A stretch of 64,000 nt of DNA from Enoplolaimus lenunculus (lineage: Eukaryota > Nematoda > Enoplea > Enoplida > Thoracostomopsidae), in NCBI GenBank assembly GCA_030248215.1, contig JASANG010003582.1, forward strand, positions 124,001 to 188,000, written 5' to 3'. The notes below the pieces were generated by a model. It ran no database searches. It was given only the letters and a program-made list of their open reading frames with translations, and was not told the DNA's origin. This document shows positions 1 to 10,529 of this stretch, piece by piece. Position 1 is the first letter of the stretch; every line of letters starts with the position of its first letter. A program made the translations under genes and the position numbers.

Positions 1-218
1 GGACTTGTCTACCTCGTCTGCCTGAACCTTTCGGGGTTTCTTGTTTTAAATATGTTGAAAATGTTCGACACCACAAACGACGAATTATCTTTGATGCAAT
101 GATTTCATTATAACTTAATGTCTTATATTTCTTTGTCTATACCAGTTGGTTTAGACCCAGAAAGTGTACCGTACTTAAGACAAATACTGCACTGTTTAGT
201 GATATTAAACGTATAGAT

Positions 219-407
219 GGCCCATGTATAGAAAGCGCCGGAACAGTAGTATAAGCATATTCCTAATCCTAAGCCTAAGCGTATGGATGAGTTAATTCCT
301 AAGCCTAAGCCTAAGCCTAAGCCTAAGCAAAAAAATAGTCTAAAGCTTAAACTGACTCTATTATAGCCCCTCCGGAAAACGATCCGGCCCTGTTCTATAC
401 ATGGGCC
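219..407. mobile_element. Short hAT-like MITE containing TTAGGC-type repeats
   Basis: The element is bounded by inverted ends reading GGCCCATGTATAGAA. The flanks are near-matching direct repeats, GTATAGAT (211-218) and GTATATAGAT (408-417), consistent with an 8-bp target duplication. The right end carries the inverted hAT-like word CAGGGCCGGATCG, and the interior has five consecutive CCTAAG units (TTAGGC on the other strand). A second, inverted copy lies at 7705-7873. Superfamily assignment is inference. Confidence 0.5.
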
Positions 408-968
408 GTATATAGATCGTATTGAGTTTAAAGGTTCCGAAAGTTTAAGGACATGGCCAATTATGGTTTGATATTGTTGATAAATCTACCAGCCGGACGT
501 GATGCAATTATATACATAAAACAGCACAACCATAATGAGATATACGTGTAAAGCTTAAAAATAACAATATTGTCATAGTTTTCCAAACGCAAATAAAGCT
601 TAGAGCAAGCTTTGACACTATTCATAACGCGAAAGCCTGTAAGTTGCGCTGCGTGTTAAACTTTTAAATTTGCACAAATGGTAACTTTTGTAATATAACC
701 GTTTGCCCGATAGGGAATGTTTGGTTTTATTTCCAAAACTTGGCGTTCCCAGCAATCAATTTGTTTTTAAATCACTGTTGTTTGCAGATCTCAATTTCGC
801 TTAAACGACATGTACTGCGTTTCGTAACTATAAATGATATAAGGCTACTAAAATCTGCCTCAGCAGCTATCGCCAGACGCCTTAAAGAACAGATCATGCT
901 GACCTGATTTTGATTTCGGTATAGCAACCTGCTTGGAAGCAGTGCGTAAATAAAACAGGATGTAAGCA
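408..968. other. No feature recognised
   Basis: AT-rich sequence without a supported frame, repeat end or RNA motif. Short minus-strand frames at 772-1154 overlap one another and the following SINE and are not supported. Confidence 0.4.
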
Positions 969-1228
969 TGTGAGACATGCTTGTTCTGGTGCATATGCAA
1001 CATATGCAATGCACATTGCATATAGCATGCTTGCCGGCACGATACGGTCGACATATAGTCGACGATAGAAGCAGTTGGACATGCGGTCACGTGGCGCAGT
1101 TGTAACAACGTCTGCATGACACGCAGAAAGTCGGTAGTTCGAAATCACCCGCAACCCGCTTTTCCAGCTGCTTAGTTGAAAACGACTGAAGTACGGATAC
1201 TACGCAGACTGAAACACGACATCAAAGC
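969..1228 (+). repeat. tRNA-derived SINE, diverged copy
   Basis: This copy aligns with the better preserved one at 7139-7400. The shared parts are a segment containing CATACGGTCGACATAT-type sequence, an A-box-like TGGCGCAGTTG near 1091, a B-box-like GTAGTTCGAAATC near 1134, and a tail CCAGCTGCTTAGTTGA. It is a dispersed SINE rather than a functional tRNA because the cloverleaf is not intact. Confidence 0.5.
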
Positions 1229-1924
1229 TTCAGTGTAAAATTTTCTTGCCGGCTCTGAACCTGAATACCATGTTTACATTCAAGAGTAGAACATTAGTCT
1301 TGAGTTTATGCTGTATAACGTACAGCAAAACATGAAGCTATTATGAAATTACTTTTCACAATCGACATTGAACAATATATAATCTATTTTAAATTTCACG
1401 TTTATATACTTTAATTTCAGACGACTAAAATTATACATTTTCAATCTTAAAGCCTTTTCTCATGAAAAATATTACCAAAGAGCAGGTGTGCCCCAAAAAA
1501 GTATGCCAGGGGTCGCGGAGTCGAATTGAAATTATTTTTGACAGGTTAAAGTATTGCGTTACTAAATAGTCATTAACAATTGGCCAATTTTATTATATCC
1601 TCCTTTTTCATATAGTTGATTATGTGCAACTGAAAGCAAGGTGTATTCAAAAGGCTTAATATTATAGGCGTTTAAATACATACTTATGTCTATCTCACGT
1701 CACAATGTGTGCCCTAAGCCCATGCAACGTACCTACTGTTTTAAATAAACGGTGTAAATGTCCGCGGGGTTTGCAAAAAGTAATTCCTAACTAACTGCTT
1801 TAATACAAACTGGTTGACAATTATTTGCTGTCGACACCGGTGTAACGGGTGAAACATAAAATTCCCCAATGGTACGCAAATTTCGCAAATTTTGCAACAA
1901 ATTCAAACTGTGATGGTAATTCAT
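1229..1924. other. No feature recognised
   Basis: AT-rich interval with no supported gene, splice-flanked frame or repeat boundary. Confidence 0.4.
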
Positions 1925-2048
1925 GTTTTGGCGTGAAATTCCAATTTCGGCGAAAATGTTTTGTTTTTGTCGAAAATATTCAAATTTTTGCGGCGATATT
2001 CCAATTTTGGCGGGAAATTTAAATTTTAACGGAAAGCTTAAATTTTGG
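1925..2048. repeat. Degenerate E2F-like minisatellite array
   Basis: Tandem degenerate copies of an 18-20 bp unit built from AAATTCAAATTTTGGCGGG. Here the GC core appears as ggcgaaaa, ggcgatat and ggcgggaaa. It belongs to the window-wide family described in the findings. Confidence 0.6.
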
Positions 2049-2431
2049 TAAGAAAGTTACTTAATTATATAACCAGCTGAGCTCAATCAATATGTATATA
2101 AGAGGCTAAGTTTTGCAGTCGTTTCAGATATACCTGATTTTCTTCTCGCAGGTGATTAAATTATTTTTTATACTTACCAATGTTTTTTAAAATCTGACTA
2201 AGTTTTTCATGCGTAACCTATTTTGTTGCTGATTGAAGCTGTTATAAAAACCACCAGACGGCTCTAACAAATCTAGTTTCAAGTAAAATACGACATAGCG
2301 AAGGAACTGTCTGACATCCCCACTTTATTCGTATCTTTTTCTTGTATATTTTCGTTAGAACTGGACACTCAATACCTGTGTAAACAGTTAGGTTTCGTTC
2401 ACACCACATAACTTGCACATACAAAATGTAA

Positions 2432-2437
2432 TTTATT
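2432..2437 (-). promoter_or_regulatory. Poly(A) signal for the prohormone gene
   Basis: On the minus strand this reads AATAAA, about 45 bases after the prohormone stop codon at 2482-2484, the expected place for a 3' processing signal. Confidence 0.5.
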
Positions 2438-2481
2438 TAAACTTAAAATGTTACGCTTTCGACAGAACAGCATTAAAAATT

Positions 2482-3256
2482 TCAGCGTCCAATACCAGCC
2501 ATTGCTGGATTAAATTGACGTTTTTCATAAGCAGCTGTTTCAACTTCACGTTTAATGGAACCAATCCATGAACGTTTTTGATTGGCTGCTCTTTTAACCT
2601 GTCGTTTAATAGCACCAATCCATGTACGCTTTATGTTGGCAGCTTTTTTAACTTCTTTTTTGACAGCACCGACCAATGAGCGTTTTACATAAGCAGCATT
2701 CTCAACTTGTCTTTTAACACCGCCCATCCAAAACCGTTTCGCAGCTTCACCGCTTTCGATTTGCCGTTTAATTGCACCGAGCATCCAGTTGCGCTTAGCA
2801 TTAACCATAGATCGTTTGATCACATTCTGAGCCGAATCGTCCTGTTATTTTAACACGCAAACTTTGTAATACGCCTGATTGTGTAATAGTTTAAAAAAGA
2901 ATATTTTTCTCGAAGCTTGGAAATATTAAAATATCCTGTTGAGCTTCTAACGTAGCTTTTTTACTTGCGTTTCGAAAAGCAAACTGTGAGATTCGAAATC
3001 AACTTGATTCATATTTGTACTTAAGTTTACAAATCCAGCTCAAGTATGAACCTTAAATATATAGTTTCGAGTTTTTTGGTTTGGGTATATTTTTGCTAGA
3101 ATGACAGGTTTTTCAAAACATTTTGCGTGTTTAACCCAATAAAACTTGCATAATAAAAAAGTTTTGTGCAAAACTTACGGAATTGTCGGTTAACACGCAA
3201 CAAAATAACGTCGTGTATGCCAGAAGAGCAAAGGTAACTTGAATGTATGCGCGCAT
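2482..3256 (-). CDS. Multi-peptide prohormone (neuropeptide-like) precursor, two exons
   Basis: Exon 1 is 3256-3179 (26 codons) and exon 2 is 2841-2482. The 337-bp intron runs from GTAAGT to TTAAAATAACAG and joins at phase 0, giving 145 residues. The start ATG is the first after an in-frame TAA at 3292-3290. Residues 1-23 form a signal peptide with a hydrophobic core (FALLAYTTLFCCV). Nine KR pairs and one KK then release NWMLGAI (44-50), FWMGGV (63-68), SLVGAV (81-86), TWIGAI (99-104) and SWIGSI (117-122). These alternate with eight-residue spacers such as QVENAAYV and EVETAAYE. The C-terminus is QFNPAMAGIGR, where Gly-Arg before the stop predicts amidation and the N-terminal Gln predicts pyroglutamate. 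The repeat unit is about 18 residues. Dibasic KR is cleaved by prohormone convertases in the secretory pathway. I do not recognise the family. An antimicrobial polyprotein is the main alternative. Confidence 0.82.
2842..3178 (-). other. Intron of the prohormone gene
   Basis: The donor is a perfect GTAAGT (3178-3173) and the acceptor ends in CAG at 2844-2842. A TAA in the exon 2 frame just upstream of the acceptor shows that the long frame cannot simply continue and must be entered by splicing. Confidence 0.75.
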
Positions 3257-3674
3257 AACTACGGTAGGTATATTAGGCTTATGACAGTTTTAGTTGTTTA
3301 TCTAAAAATCACATTTTACTGTTAGTAAATTTATCAAGCAAATGCCAGCTATAGTAATGGAAAAAACGCAAAAAACCCAATTGACCGATAGGTAAGTGTG
3401 AGACCAGAGGTTTTATCCGTGGGTAATGACCCCTGCTGTGGACACCTTTTCTTCTGTAGCAAATTAAAACTATTATATCAATCATTAATGTTGCTAACCA
3501 GTATGTTTTCTGTAAAATTTAGGTAATGGGTTTATTTTTACGTAGTTACTCTTCCTATTTTACTTGGATACAGCTTTTTCGCGTTATGATCTCAGGTTTT
3601 TTATAAGAGTGTAGTACAATACTGTATTTCAGTACGCAATCTTAATGTTAAATATAAACCGTGAGCCTCCTCAC

Positions 3675-3985
3675 CAGGGTACAACCGGGGGTCTGCCTCC
3701 GGCTCCGGCTCCGGCAGAAAATCGGCCTCCAGTTCCGGTTCTGGCTCCGCTAAAATTTTTGCCAGATCACTTTCGGTAGTAAAATTTTGCATAATTTTGC
3801 AAAATTTATCTGTTTAGCGCGTTTCAATTTATTTTTATAACAATTTTCAGGAAAAAATTCCGAAATTTCGCAGAAACTTAGCGTAAAACCGAACAACTTA
3901 ACAACATATTGCAGATATTAGCTGAAATTAACTAATTGCCTCACCTCCGACTCCAGCTTCAGCAAGTTTCGTTGACCTCCGGCTC
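3675..3985 (-). mobile_element. hAT-type MITE, truncated copy, inverted relative to 4601-4974
   Basis: It starts with CAGGGTACAACC and carries the same CCGGAGCC-rich segments as the complete copy at 4601-4974, in the opposite orientation. The far end is lost after about 3985. The open frame at 3601-3792 reading as a proline/glutamate repeat is only a by-product of these GC-rich repeats. Confidence 0.6.
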
Positions 3986-4600
3986 AAACCAATTGACTGC
4001 TTCTCAGACTGTGCTATAGAATTCTGGCGCTATATAGTTCAGGCAAATATGTTAGTTTTTTAAAACTTACAGCCAATACTCACTCTTATTATGAGCAACA
4101 TTTTGGGTAGCTCTATGCTTTGTTCAAGTTTCCGCACGGTACAAGACAACACTGCAGCCGATCAATTTGTAAACAAAACATTTTAAATTGAGAGCAGTTT
4201 TAGCGGCGGGCTATGAAGTACAGCACCACTCAAAAACGGATCTTTGGAAACACACATTTACCATTCCTAATATACCACGAGTTAAAATAAACCAAAAGGT
4301 AACGAGTATATAGCTGGCGTTTATATTCAGAATAACATAGTTTATTCAAAACAAAATACGAAAATAAATATTAAATTTTGTTTCTAAACACCACGCGAAG
4401 CATAAATTATGCGTTATCTTGGTCGAACAGGATTGAATTCAAAAACAAACTAGTAAGGTAAAATTGATTTATAATTGACGACAATTTTGTGGTTCACAAC
4501 CATTATCATCGCAGCCGCACACTTTTGGCCTAAAAGCTATACCATAAACCAATTGCATACAAGTATACTGGTCTGAAAATATATATTCGGTAGTATTCAT

Positions 4601-4974
4601 CAGGATGCAACCGGAGGTGAAAATTACCGGAGCCGAAGCCGGAGGTCAACGAAACTTGCCGGAGCCGGAGGTGAGGCGAAATTATGTAATAAAAATGGTT
4701 AATTGGTCAATTTTGGCCAATATCTGCAATATGTTGTTAAGTTATTTGGTGTTACGTTAATTTTCTGGAAAATTTAGGGAATTCTTTTCTAAAAAATTGC
4801 GACAAAAGTAAAGCGAAACACACTGAACAGTTAAATTTTGCTAAATTCTACCAAATTTTTACTACTGAAATTGCCGGAACCTCCGGCAAAAATTCCACCG
4901 GGGCCGGAGCCGGAGGCCGATTTTCTATTTTCTGCCGGAGCCAGAGCCGGAGGCAGACCTCCAGTTGTACCCTG
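4601..4974. mobile_element. hAT-type MITE, complete, 374 bp, with 8-bp target duplication
   Basis: The ends are CAGGATGCAACCGGAGGT and, inverted, CAGGGTACAACTGGAGGT. The flanks are perfect 8-bp direct repeats GTATTCAT at 4593-4600 and 4975-4982. A CAGGG-type terminus with an 8-bp duplication is diagnostic of hAT elements. There is no coding capacity. The inside of both ends is rich in CCGGAGCCGGAGG. Confidence 0.85.
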
Positions 4975-4982
4975 GTATTCAT

Positions 4983-6110
4983 AATATAATACTACTTCTA
5001 ATTAAATTGAAGTTTATTTTATTGAAAACGAACTTATCTGCTAATTTCGGGCTACATAAGCTATTAGGTCTGATTTCAAACAACCCTGTTACCGGCATTT
5101 GTAGTTTTATTGTTATACATGAATTTAATCAAATTTTAGTTTAAAATTAAAGCATTACACAAATGAAAATGATAGATAAATTTAAAGCAACTATATAAAT
5201 TAAAAGATAATATATGCAGCAATAGTTTTATTGTTAAGATTAAAGAAGTAAGATTCGTTAGCAAAAACTTCGTAAGTGAATGATATTAAGCCTCGGTGAG
5301 ACAACAGAAATTGCGTGTGCTGAGCAAATACAAACAGCCGCAAGTGCTGTTGTCATAATTTTAATACATGCTGCAAAAAATGTGTCAAATTTTAACTTTG
5401 TATTTCCTAGTTCTAAAACATATTTTGCAAATTGCCAATAAGCAAAGATGGTTATATTCGCAAAAATTGAGTCGACCGGAAAAAACGGTAAAGTTGAAAA
5501 AATACGCATTCGTGCGTCACCAAAGGCCAAGATGTTAATGAATGTTAAGCCTGATGCCAAAATGATACTAGAATCACATAACTTTTTCACTAAAAGTATA
5601 CATATAGATTTAATAACGCATGATCACCATAGCATACTTTCTACAAAAGTCTTATATGTCTAAAAATGCCATCTGCCATATAGTTTGCCACCAGTTTGAG
5701 GTTATATTTGTGCAAAACCCTGCTAACCCGATTTGTAGTTTGTTCTTACATAAATTTAATCAAAAACAACCAAATTAAAAGATAATATATGCAGCAATTA
5801 TTTTATTTAGACCAAAGGCGTAGGATTCGTCAGGAAAACTTTCGTAAGTGAAATTAGGCCTCGGTTGAGACAACAGAAATTTCGTCTGCTTTCAATTCAT
5901 TTTCATCGCAACTACTGCAAATACAAACAGCAAAAATGTCTGGTATATATATCAAATTAAGCAGGTATATATTGCCAAATCTGATGAATCAACAAACAGG
6001 TCACTTGAGCGAAACTTGTTCCGGATAGGTGGCGTGTAGAAAAACTAACTTTTTACTGTATCCCGCGACATTTTGTTAAAAGAATTTTGCAAATTTACTA
6101 GCATTTGAGT
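4983..6110. other. Interval with a locally duplicated ~130-bp segment and weak frames
   Basis: About 5235-5360 and 5805-5960 are diverged direct copies; both carry minus-strand codons reading ISVVS. In the second copy a pyrimidine-rich tract ending TTTGTATTTGCAG precedes a short minus frame ending ISVVSTEA and a stop, which could be a terminal exon. A plus frame at 5448-5663 (71 codons, Lys-rich) and a minus frame at 5258-5590 overlap. I found no upstream exon for any of them, so no gene is called. Confidence 0.3.
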
Positions 6111-6119
6111 GGTCCTAAT

Positions 6120-6410
6120 TTCCCTCAAATTTTGAAACTCTCACCAATATTTGAATTTGTTATACAAAGTTTGAAGTTTCGGCCAAAATTTGACTTTTAA
6201 AGCCAGTTTTAATTTTTGTGCCAAAATTTGAATTTCCCTCAAAATTTGAATTTCCCACCAATATTTGAATTTTTCGGCCAACATTTGAGTTTTGCCGCTT
6301 GTTTCGAATATGTCAGATATATTAGAAATTTCAAAACAAGAATTAATTGCGCCCGAACGTGTTTGGTATGTAGTCTATCGTGGAGGTATAGCTTGTCTGG
6401 TTAGGCTACT
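6120..6410. repeat. E2F-like array plus flank, copy of 10530-10860
   Basis: Degenerate CCAAAATTTGAATTT units are followed by a stretch containing TTTCGAATATGTCAGATAT, which is shared with the locus near 10770. This shows that array and flank move together as a dispersed repeat. Pieces of the PIF/Harbinger-like family follow (6400-6560). Confidence 0.55.
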
Positions 6411-6604
6411 GTAAAAATAGTCCATCAACTTGTTTGCAAGGACAGTACAAAACAACAGTTGTTTTTGGGATATTTGGAGGACATTTCGTTGTATGCGTAA
6501 TCTTCAACATTTGGTGGCATGCATAACGTTTTATTTGTTTTTGTTAGTGTACCGACAATTTTGATGAATCCAATAAACATGCTACTATTTTAAGTTCGCT
6601 ATAG

Positions 6605-7096
6605 ATGTTCATGAAAGGCATCGATCTATCCATGTTAATACTTGTTAAAGTCATGTGTATGAGCTCAGATCGCCGAATTTTTATCCAATATGTTATACAA
6701 GTGACATGTGTTTGGTACAGTATATGTTTAGAGCGCTATAAGTTTTTAAAAATGTGTCGCGTTTGTTTAGTGCGGCATAATGGTTCATATGTCAATCGAC
6801 TCCAAGATCATTATCCCCATAATTCGCAGAAAATAATTCCTGTCAAGAGTGTAAAAAGGTGGAATTTACACCCTCCTCCTACTCTTCATTTTAGGGATGA
6901 GGTGAGGAGAAGGAAGGAGGGAGAATTTGCACAGTTCTCGCCTTCTCTACTTTCAAAACTAAGTTATTGGTGTAAAGCAGCAAAAATCAAAGTCACGAGT
7001 AGGAGGGGTGGGAATGAAGATTGGGTGGGACAATGGGAGATGTTGAAGAAAGAGAAAGCGAGGCACTGGTACGAAGATGGTTGGAAATGGTTTTAG
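6605..7096 (+). CDS. Uncharacterised 163-codon open frame, doubtful
   Basis: The frame is long for this base composition but shows no recognisable domain or signal peptide. Its 3' half lies in a purine-rich, partly self-complementary stretch (CCCTCCTCCTACTC versus GGAGAAGGAAGGAGGG) and it abuts the SINE at 7139. It is more likely a chance frame through a repeat than a gene. Confidence 0.12.
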   Translation: MFMKGIDLSMLILVKVMCMSSDRRIFIQYVIQVTCVWYSICLERYKFLKMCRVCLVRHNGSYVNRLQDHYPHNSQKIIPVKSVKRWNLHPPPTLHFRDEVRRRKEGEFAQFSPSLLSKLSYWCKAAKIKVTSRRGGNEDWVGQWEMLKKEKARHWYEDGWKWF

Positions 7097-7138
7097 AATC
7101 TTGCAATAGTCTACGGGGAATCCGCGTGTATATTCGCA

Positions 7139-7400
7139 TGTGAGAGATGCGTGTCCGTTATATATGCACATACAACACAGGCTGTGCACTGTATGTATGC
7201 TAGCCGGCAGCATACGGTCGACATATTGTCAACAGTAAGAGTAGTTGTAGAGGCGAGCTACGTGGTGCAGTGGTAGAGCGCTTGGCTCAGAATCCTTAAG
7301 CCGCTAGTTCGATCCCCCTCTGTAGGCCTCTTGTTCCAGCTGCTTAGTTGATAAGGTCTGAAGTCCCGCTTCTGACTTAGACTGACAAGAAGACCATCAA
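7139..7400 (+). repeat. tRNA-derived SINE, better preserved copy
   Basis: An A-box TGGTGCAGTGG (7263-7273) and a B-box AGTTCGATCCC (7306-7316) sit at tRNA-like spacing, followed by a non-tRNA tail with CCAGCTGCTTAGTTGA. The same head and tail occur at 969-1228. The internal boxes would drive Pol III transcription of such elements. Confidence 0.65.
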
Positions 7401-7704
7401 TCCTTTCACTTTTTTATACATCACTTAATTCAGAAATACCACTGGTTTTTCTCCTTAATTTTCCCGAAACCTATGGCCACGTCGAAAATCAAACCTCGGA
7501 CCTCTCGCTCGGAGTCAAGATTCTCGTTCGTACCTACTTTTGGTTAATTAAATATCTGGCTGTTGAAAGAAAGATCACGTAAACGTATCAAATTGTTTCA
7601 TTACTCATCACAAGAGACTGCTTAAAATTTGGATAAACAATCTCTTAAATAAGAGTAAATTTTCTTTTTCTCGTCCATATTTTCCCACTTGACGTAAAAA
7701 CAAC

Positions 7705-7873
7705 GGTCCATGTATTGAACAGGGCCGGATCGTTTTCCGGAGGGGCTATAAATAGAGTCAGTTTAAACTTCAGGCTAATTTTTTTGCTTAGGCTTAGGAA
7801 TTGGCTCATCCATACGCTTAGGCTTAGGCTTAATAGGCTTAGGCGTGGGAAAATGCTTATACTGCACATGGAC
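7705..7873. mobile_element. Short hAT-like MITE with TTAGGC repeats, inverted copy of 219-407
   Basis: It begins GGTCCATGTATTGAACAGGGCCGGATCG, continues through the same GGAGGGGCTATA and AGTCAGTTTAA words and CTTAGG repeats as the first copy, and ends near CACATGGAC. The target duplication is not clear here. Confidence 0.5.
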
Positions 7874-9130
7874 TATTAAACAACAATATTTTTTACTTCG
7901 TTTTAAAAGTAAATTATAATATCAACTGCTGTTTTTTCATAAATTGTGTGAAGTTTTGTTTTAATATCACACCTTACAGATAGATATGTATCTATTATAT
8001 TTGGAAATATGTCAACATGATCTATATTTAACATCGGGAAAGTCACCGTGTACATTTTACCAAAGGTTTTTATACAAATGTAATACCAATCTTTCAGTGG
8101 TTATTGCAAACCCATTTCTGTACTGATATAGCAGATTTAGCCTTTCAAGGATAGAATTTGTTTGTAGTACTTTCCGTCGGCACTTGTTTTACTCGGAGAC
8201 GCCGAATCGAACCCTAATCGATTGATTATTTCCTACTTCGAACACCACAACCACTGCAACATATTGAAGTTATCGCCAGCCGGGTTTTAACTATATACGT
8301 TGTATTTGCCAGTCCAAACACTCTAATTAATGCAGATACAAGCCAAAATTTTTTACCGGGACAGTAAAAATCTAAGTAGTTTCAGCGAGCGAGAAAACAC
8401 TTGGCTTCTGCTATGCTGTCGGGGGGCCCCACAGATAAAGGGGAACAGGCAGGTTCAGCCCATATGAAAAATTTTGGTACGTGCAAGAAATGTTTAATCT
8501 GGGCTTGTAAGTCATTTCAAATCCTTTCATGTATCTTCTGAAAAATAGTTAAGCACGCAGTATGTTGGGCTTACGGCGCGAATGCAGAATGTTTAAAATC
8601 AAAAGCCTGAAACATAGGTTGTTTTCAACATCCATCTAGATTTTCTGGGGTTGTATACCCTGCATATTCCTTTTACACCCATTGCCTACCAGGCATGTAG
8701 CTAGACTGAAACTTGACAGGGCAGGCTAATTTTAGAGGAAGCAAATTTTATTTGACTAATTCTATTCTGTATACGAAACATAACAACAAAATAAAACTGC
8801 CAACTTTGAAGTGGTGATATTCCAATTATACGGTGTCATTTACATCCATAGTCTTGATCGCCATCTGGAGAGAGGTTTTGAAAATTTTACGCAGGTGTTG
8901 CGAGTGTTTTAGGGAGTTTAGTCATATTTTACTGCTTGATAGAAGCCAAACACAATTTTGTTACTAAATCTAATGATGACGTGTGGCTAACATTAAGTGA
9001 CGTTCATAGATTCTTATCATGTGAAGTGTTTATATTTTCAAGAATCAAACTTCTAAAAATGTTTAATAGGACTCAAGACGGCAAATATAAATTGAAATTA
9101 GACTTGTTGATCATTATACAAACTCTGAAA
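7874..9130. other. No gene recognised
   Basis: No supported frame or RNA. A GC-richer stretch with a run of six G then four C sits near 8420. The 76-codon plus frame at 8936-9166 runs into the LINE tail that follows and is not supported. Confidence 0.4.
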
Positions 9131-9560
9131 TTCAATTCAATTCAATTTATTAACATGGAATTATAGTGCAGATTATAAAACAAGTTAATAAGGAATAGAT
9201 TAGAAAGGGAACAAGGCCGCTTATATCTAATCAAGGTCTCGTGCGTATTGTAATTTGTGAGTGAAGTCAACCTTTTCCAAAAGATTTGCAAAAACTTTTG
9301 CGTTTATTAGTTCAACACCTCTGACATCTACCGGCAAATCATTCCAAGTACAATAATGCGATTTCAAAAAACGTGTTTGAGAATATTTGTTTTAAATTTT
9401 GGTTTTTAACTTAGGATGGTGGCGTCTTGTGCCGTTCCAGGGTTCTAACTGGAAAAGGTTTTGGCACAGATTGGTTTCATTTCGAAGGCGCGGGAATACC
9501 GTTGTAAGACCGAAATAAACTCGCCTTCGCTGAAGTGGGTTTAGGTTCAAATATAGGCGC
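9131..9560 (-). pseudogene. 5'-truncated CR1-like LINE fragment (C-terminus of ORF2 and tail)
   Basis: The minus strand reads the end of a non-LTR reverse transcriptase ORF2, including CTWNDLPVDVRGVELI and a stop after KLQYARDLD near 9227. The W-N-x-L-P block is typical of CR1-type C-termini. The element ends in a TTGAA-repeat tail (9131-9150), the hallmark of LINE 3' ends in this group. The upstream part near 9400-9550 (NLFQLEPWNGTRRHHPK) is in another frame, so the copy carries at least one frameshift. It is a dead 5'-truncated insertion. Confidence 0.7.
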
Positions 9561-10500
9561 GTGTTGTAATTGGTGATTATTTCAAACTCAAATTTGGACT
9601 TTTTATAAATTCGATTTTACGAGTCCTCTAACGTGTCCCCTGGGTACTCAAAACATTTGTAATTACACGCATTTTTGTACAAAATGTATAGATCATATAA
9701 AACGCACAGTTTTCGTTTTCTCGTGTCATTTTTGATTATGTAAACCGTCTATCTATAGGAATTTTGGAAGCAAAAGTTAGTTGGTAGGGGGAATGCGACT
9801 TCGCGACCGAGAAGCCAGCAACATTTAGTTTCAGTAGAATACGCAGAACCGTTAGCGTTGAAACGTTACCAACATGTTTGTGCTGTAAGTAAGCAAACGT
9901 CTTCTCGCTTTATTACCATTTAAAAAATTTTCAATCCAAAACCGACTAAAATTTAAAATATTACTTCAGATACCATCAAAGTTAATTACTGCATGCAAAA
10001 TTACCTGTGAAACCAGGTTCAGGAATTCTTTTAGCTAGATTCTTAAGCTATAACTCATTTGACTAGCTAGGCTTTTCTTTTGTTAACCTGAGGCTCATGA
10101 TTTATGAGCTACAAAATTTTCATTACCGAACAGCGTATATATTCATCATCTGTTTGTTAAATTAATAGCTGCATATATATTAAATCGGAAGATAAACATT
10201 TTGCAGGCTTAAAAACGTGTATTACATTTGACACAATTAGATTAACGAATAATATTCATGTGAATCAATTTACGCTATGAAAGGAATTCAATATTAAAAC
10301 TACGGTTCATGCATTTCTCGTGTTCCCGTGTAATGACCACCTTCAGCTCAATACCAATTCGTGAACTTTCCGTTGCAGATCACGACATTCGTTGTCTAAA
10401 AATATATACAAATAAAAAAGATAAAATATAGCTGTATTTAGTCCCATATTTTCCAATATATGTAGTTTCTATATCCAGTTGGTGATTGGTCCCATAAGAA
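9561..10500. repeat. Diverged paralogous block, copy 1 of the Cys-rich peptide locus
   Basis: Aligns with 35000-35800 and 49250-50330. Shared landmarks are GCGACCGAGAAGCCAGCA near 9800, TTAACCTGAGG near 10085, TATATTCATCATCTGTTTG near 10137 and the intron start AAAAATATA near 10397. It contains a remnant of peptide exon 2 but no exon 1. Confidence 0.65.
10275..10395 (-). pseudogene. Remnant exon 2 of the Cys-rich secreted peptide family
   Basis: The acceptor ...TTTTTAG at 10396-10397 is kept, and the sequence aligns over its whole length with the second exons at 35570-35718 and 50120-50247. The reading frame is broken and no partner signal-peptide exon is visible upstream, where other repeats follow. 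I treat it as a fossil copy. Confidence 0.6.
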
Positions 10501-10529
10501 TGCAAGAAATTGGCAAATTTTGTAGGACT

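Noticed and set aside
260-345. Telomere or CRISPR-like short repeat
   Set aside because: Only a handful of CCTAAG units inside a small MITE with inverted ends; no spacers and no chromosome-end context.
3601-3792. Frame rich in EPEPE-type repeats
   Set aside because: It reads through the CCGGAGCC repeats of a hAT MITE end.
5258-5590. 110-codon hydrophobic minus frame as a membrane protein
   Set aside because: It opposes a Lys-rich plus frame, so hydrophobicity is the expected antisense effect; neither frame has a supporting exon.
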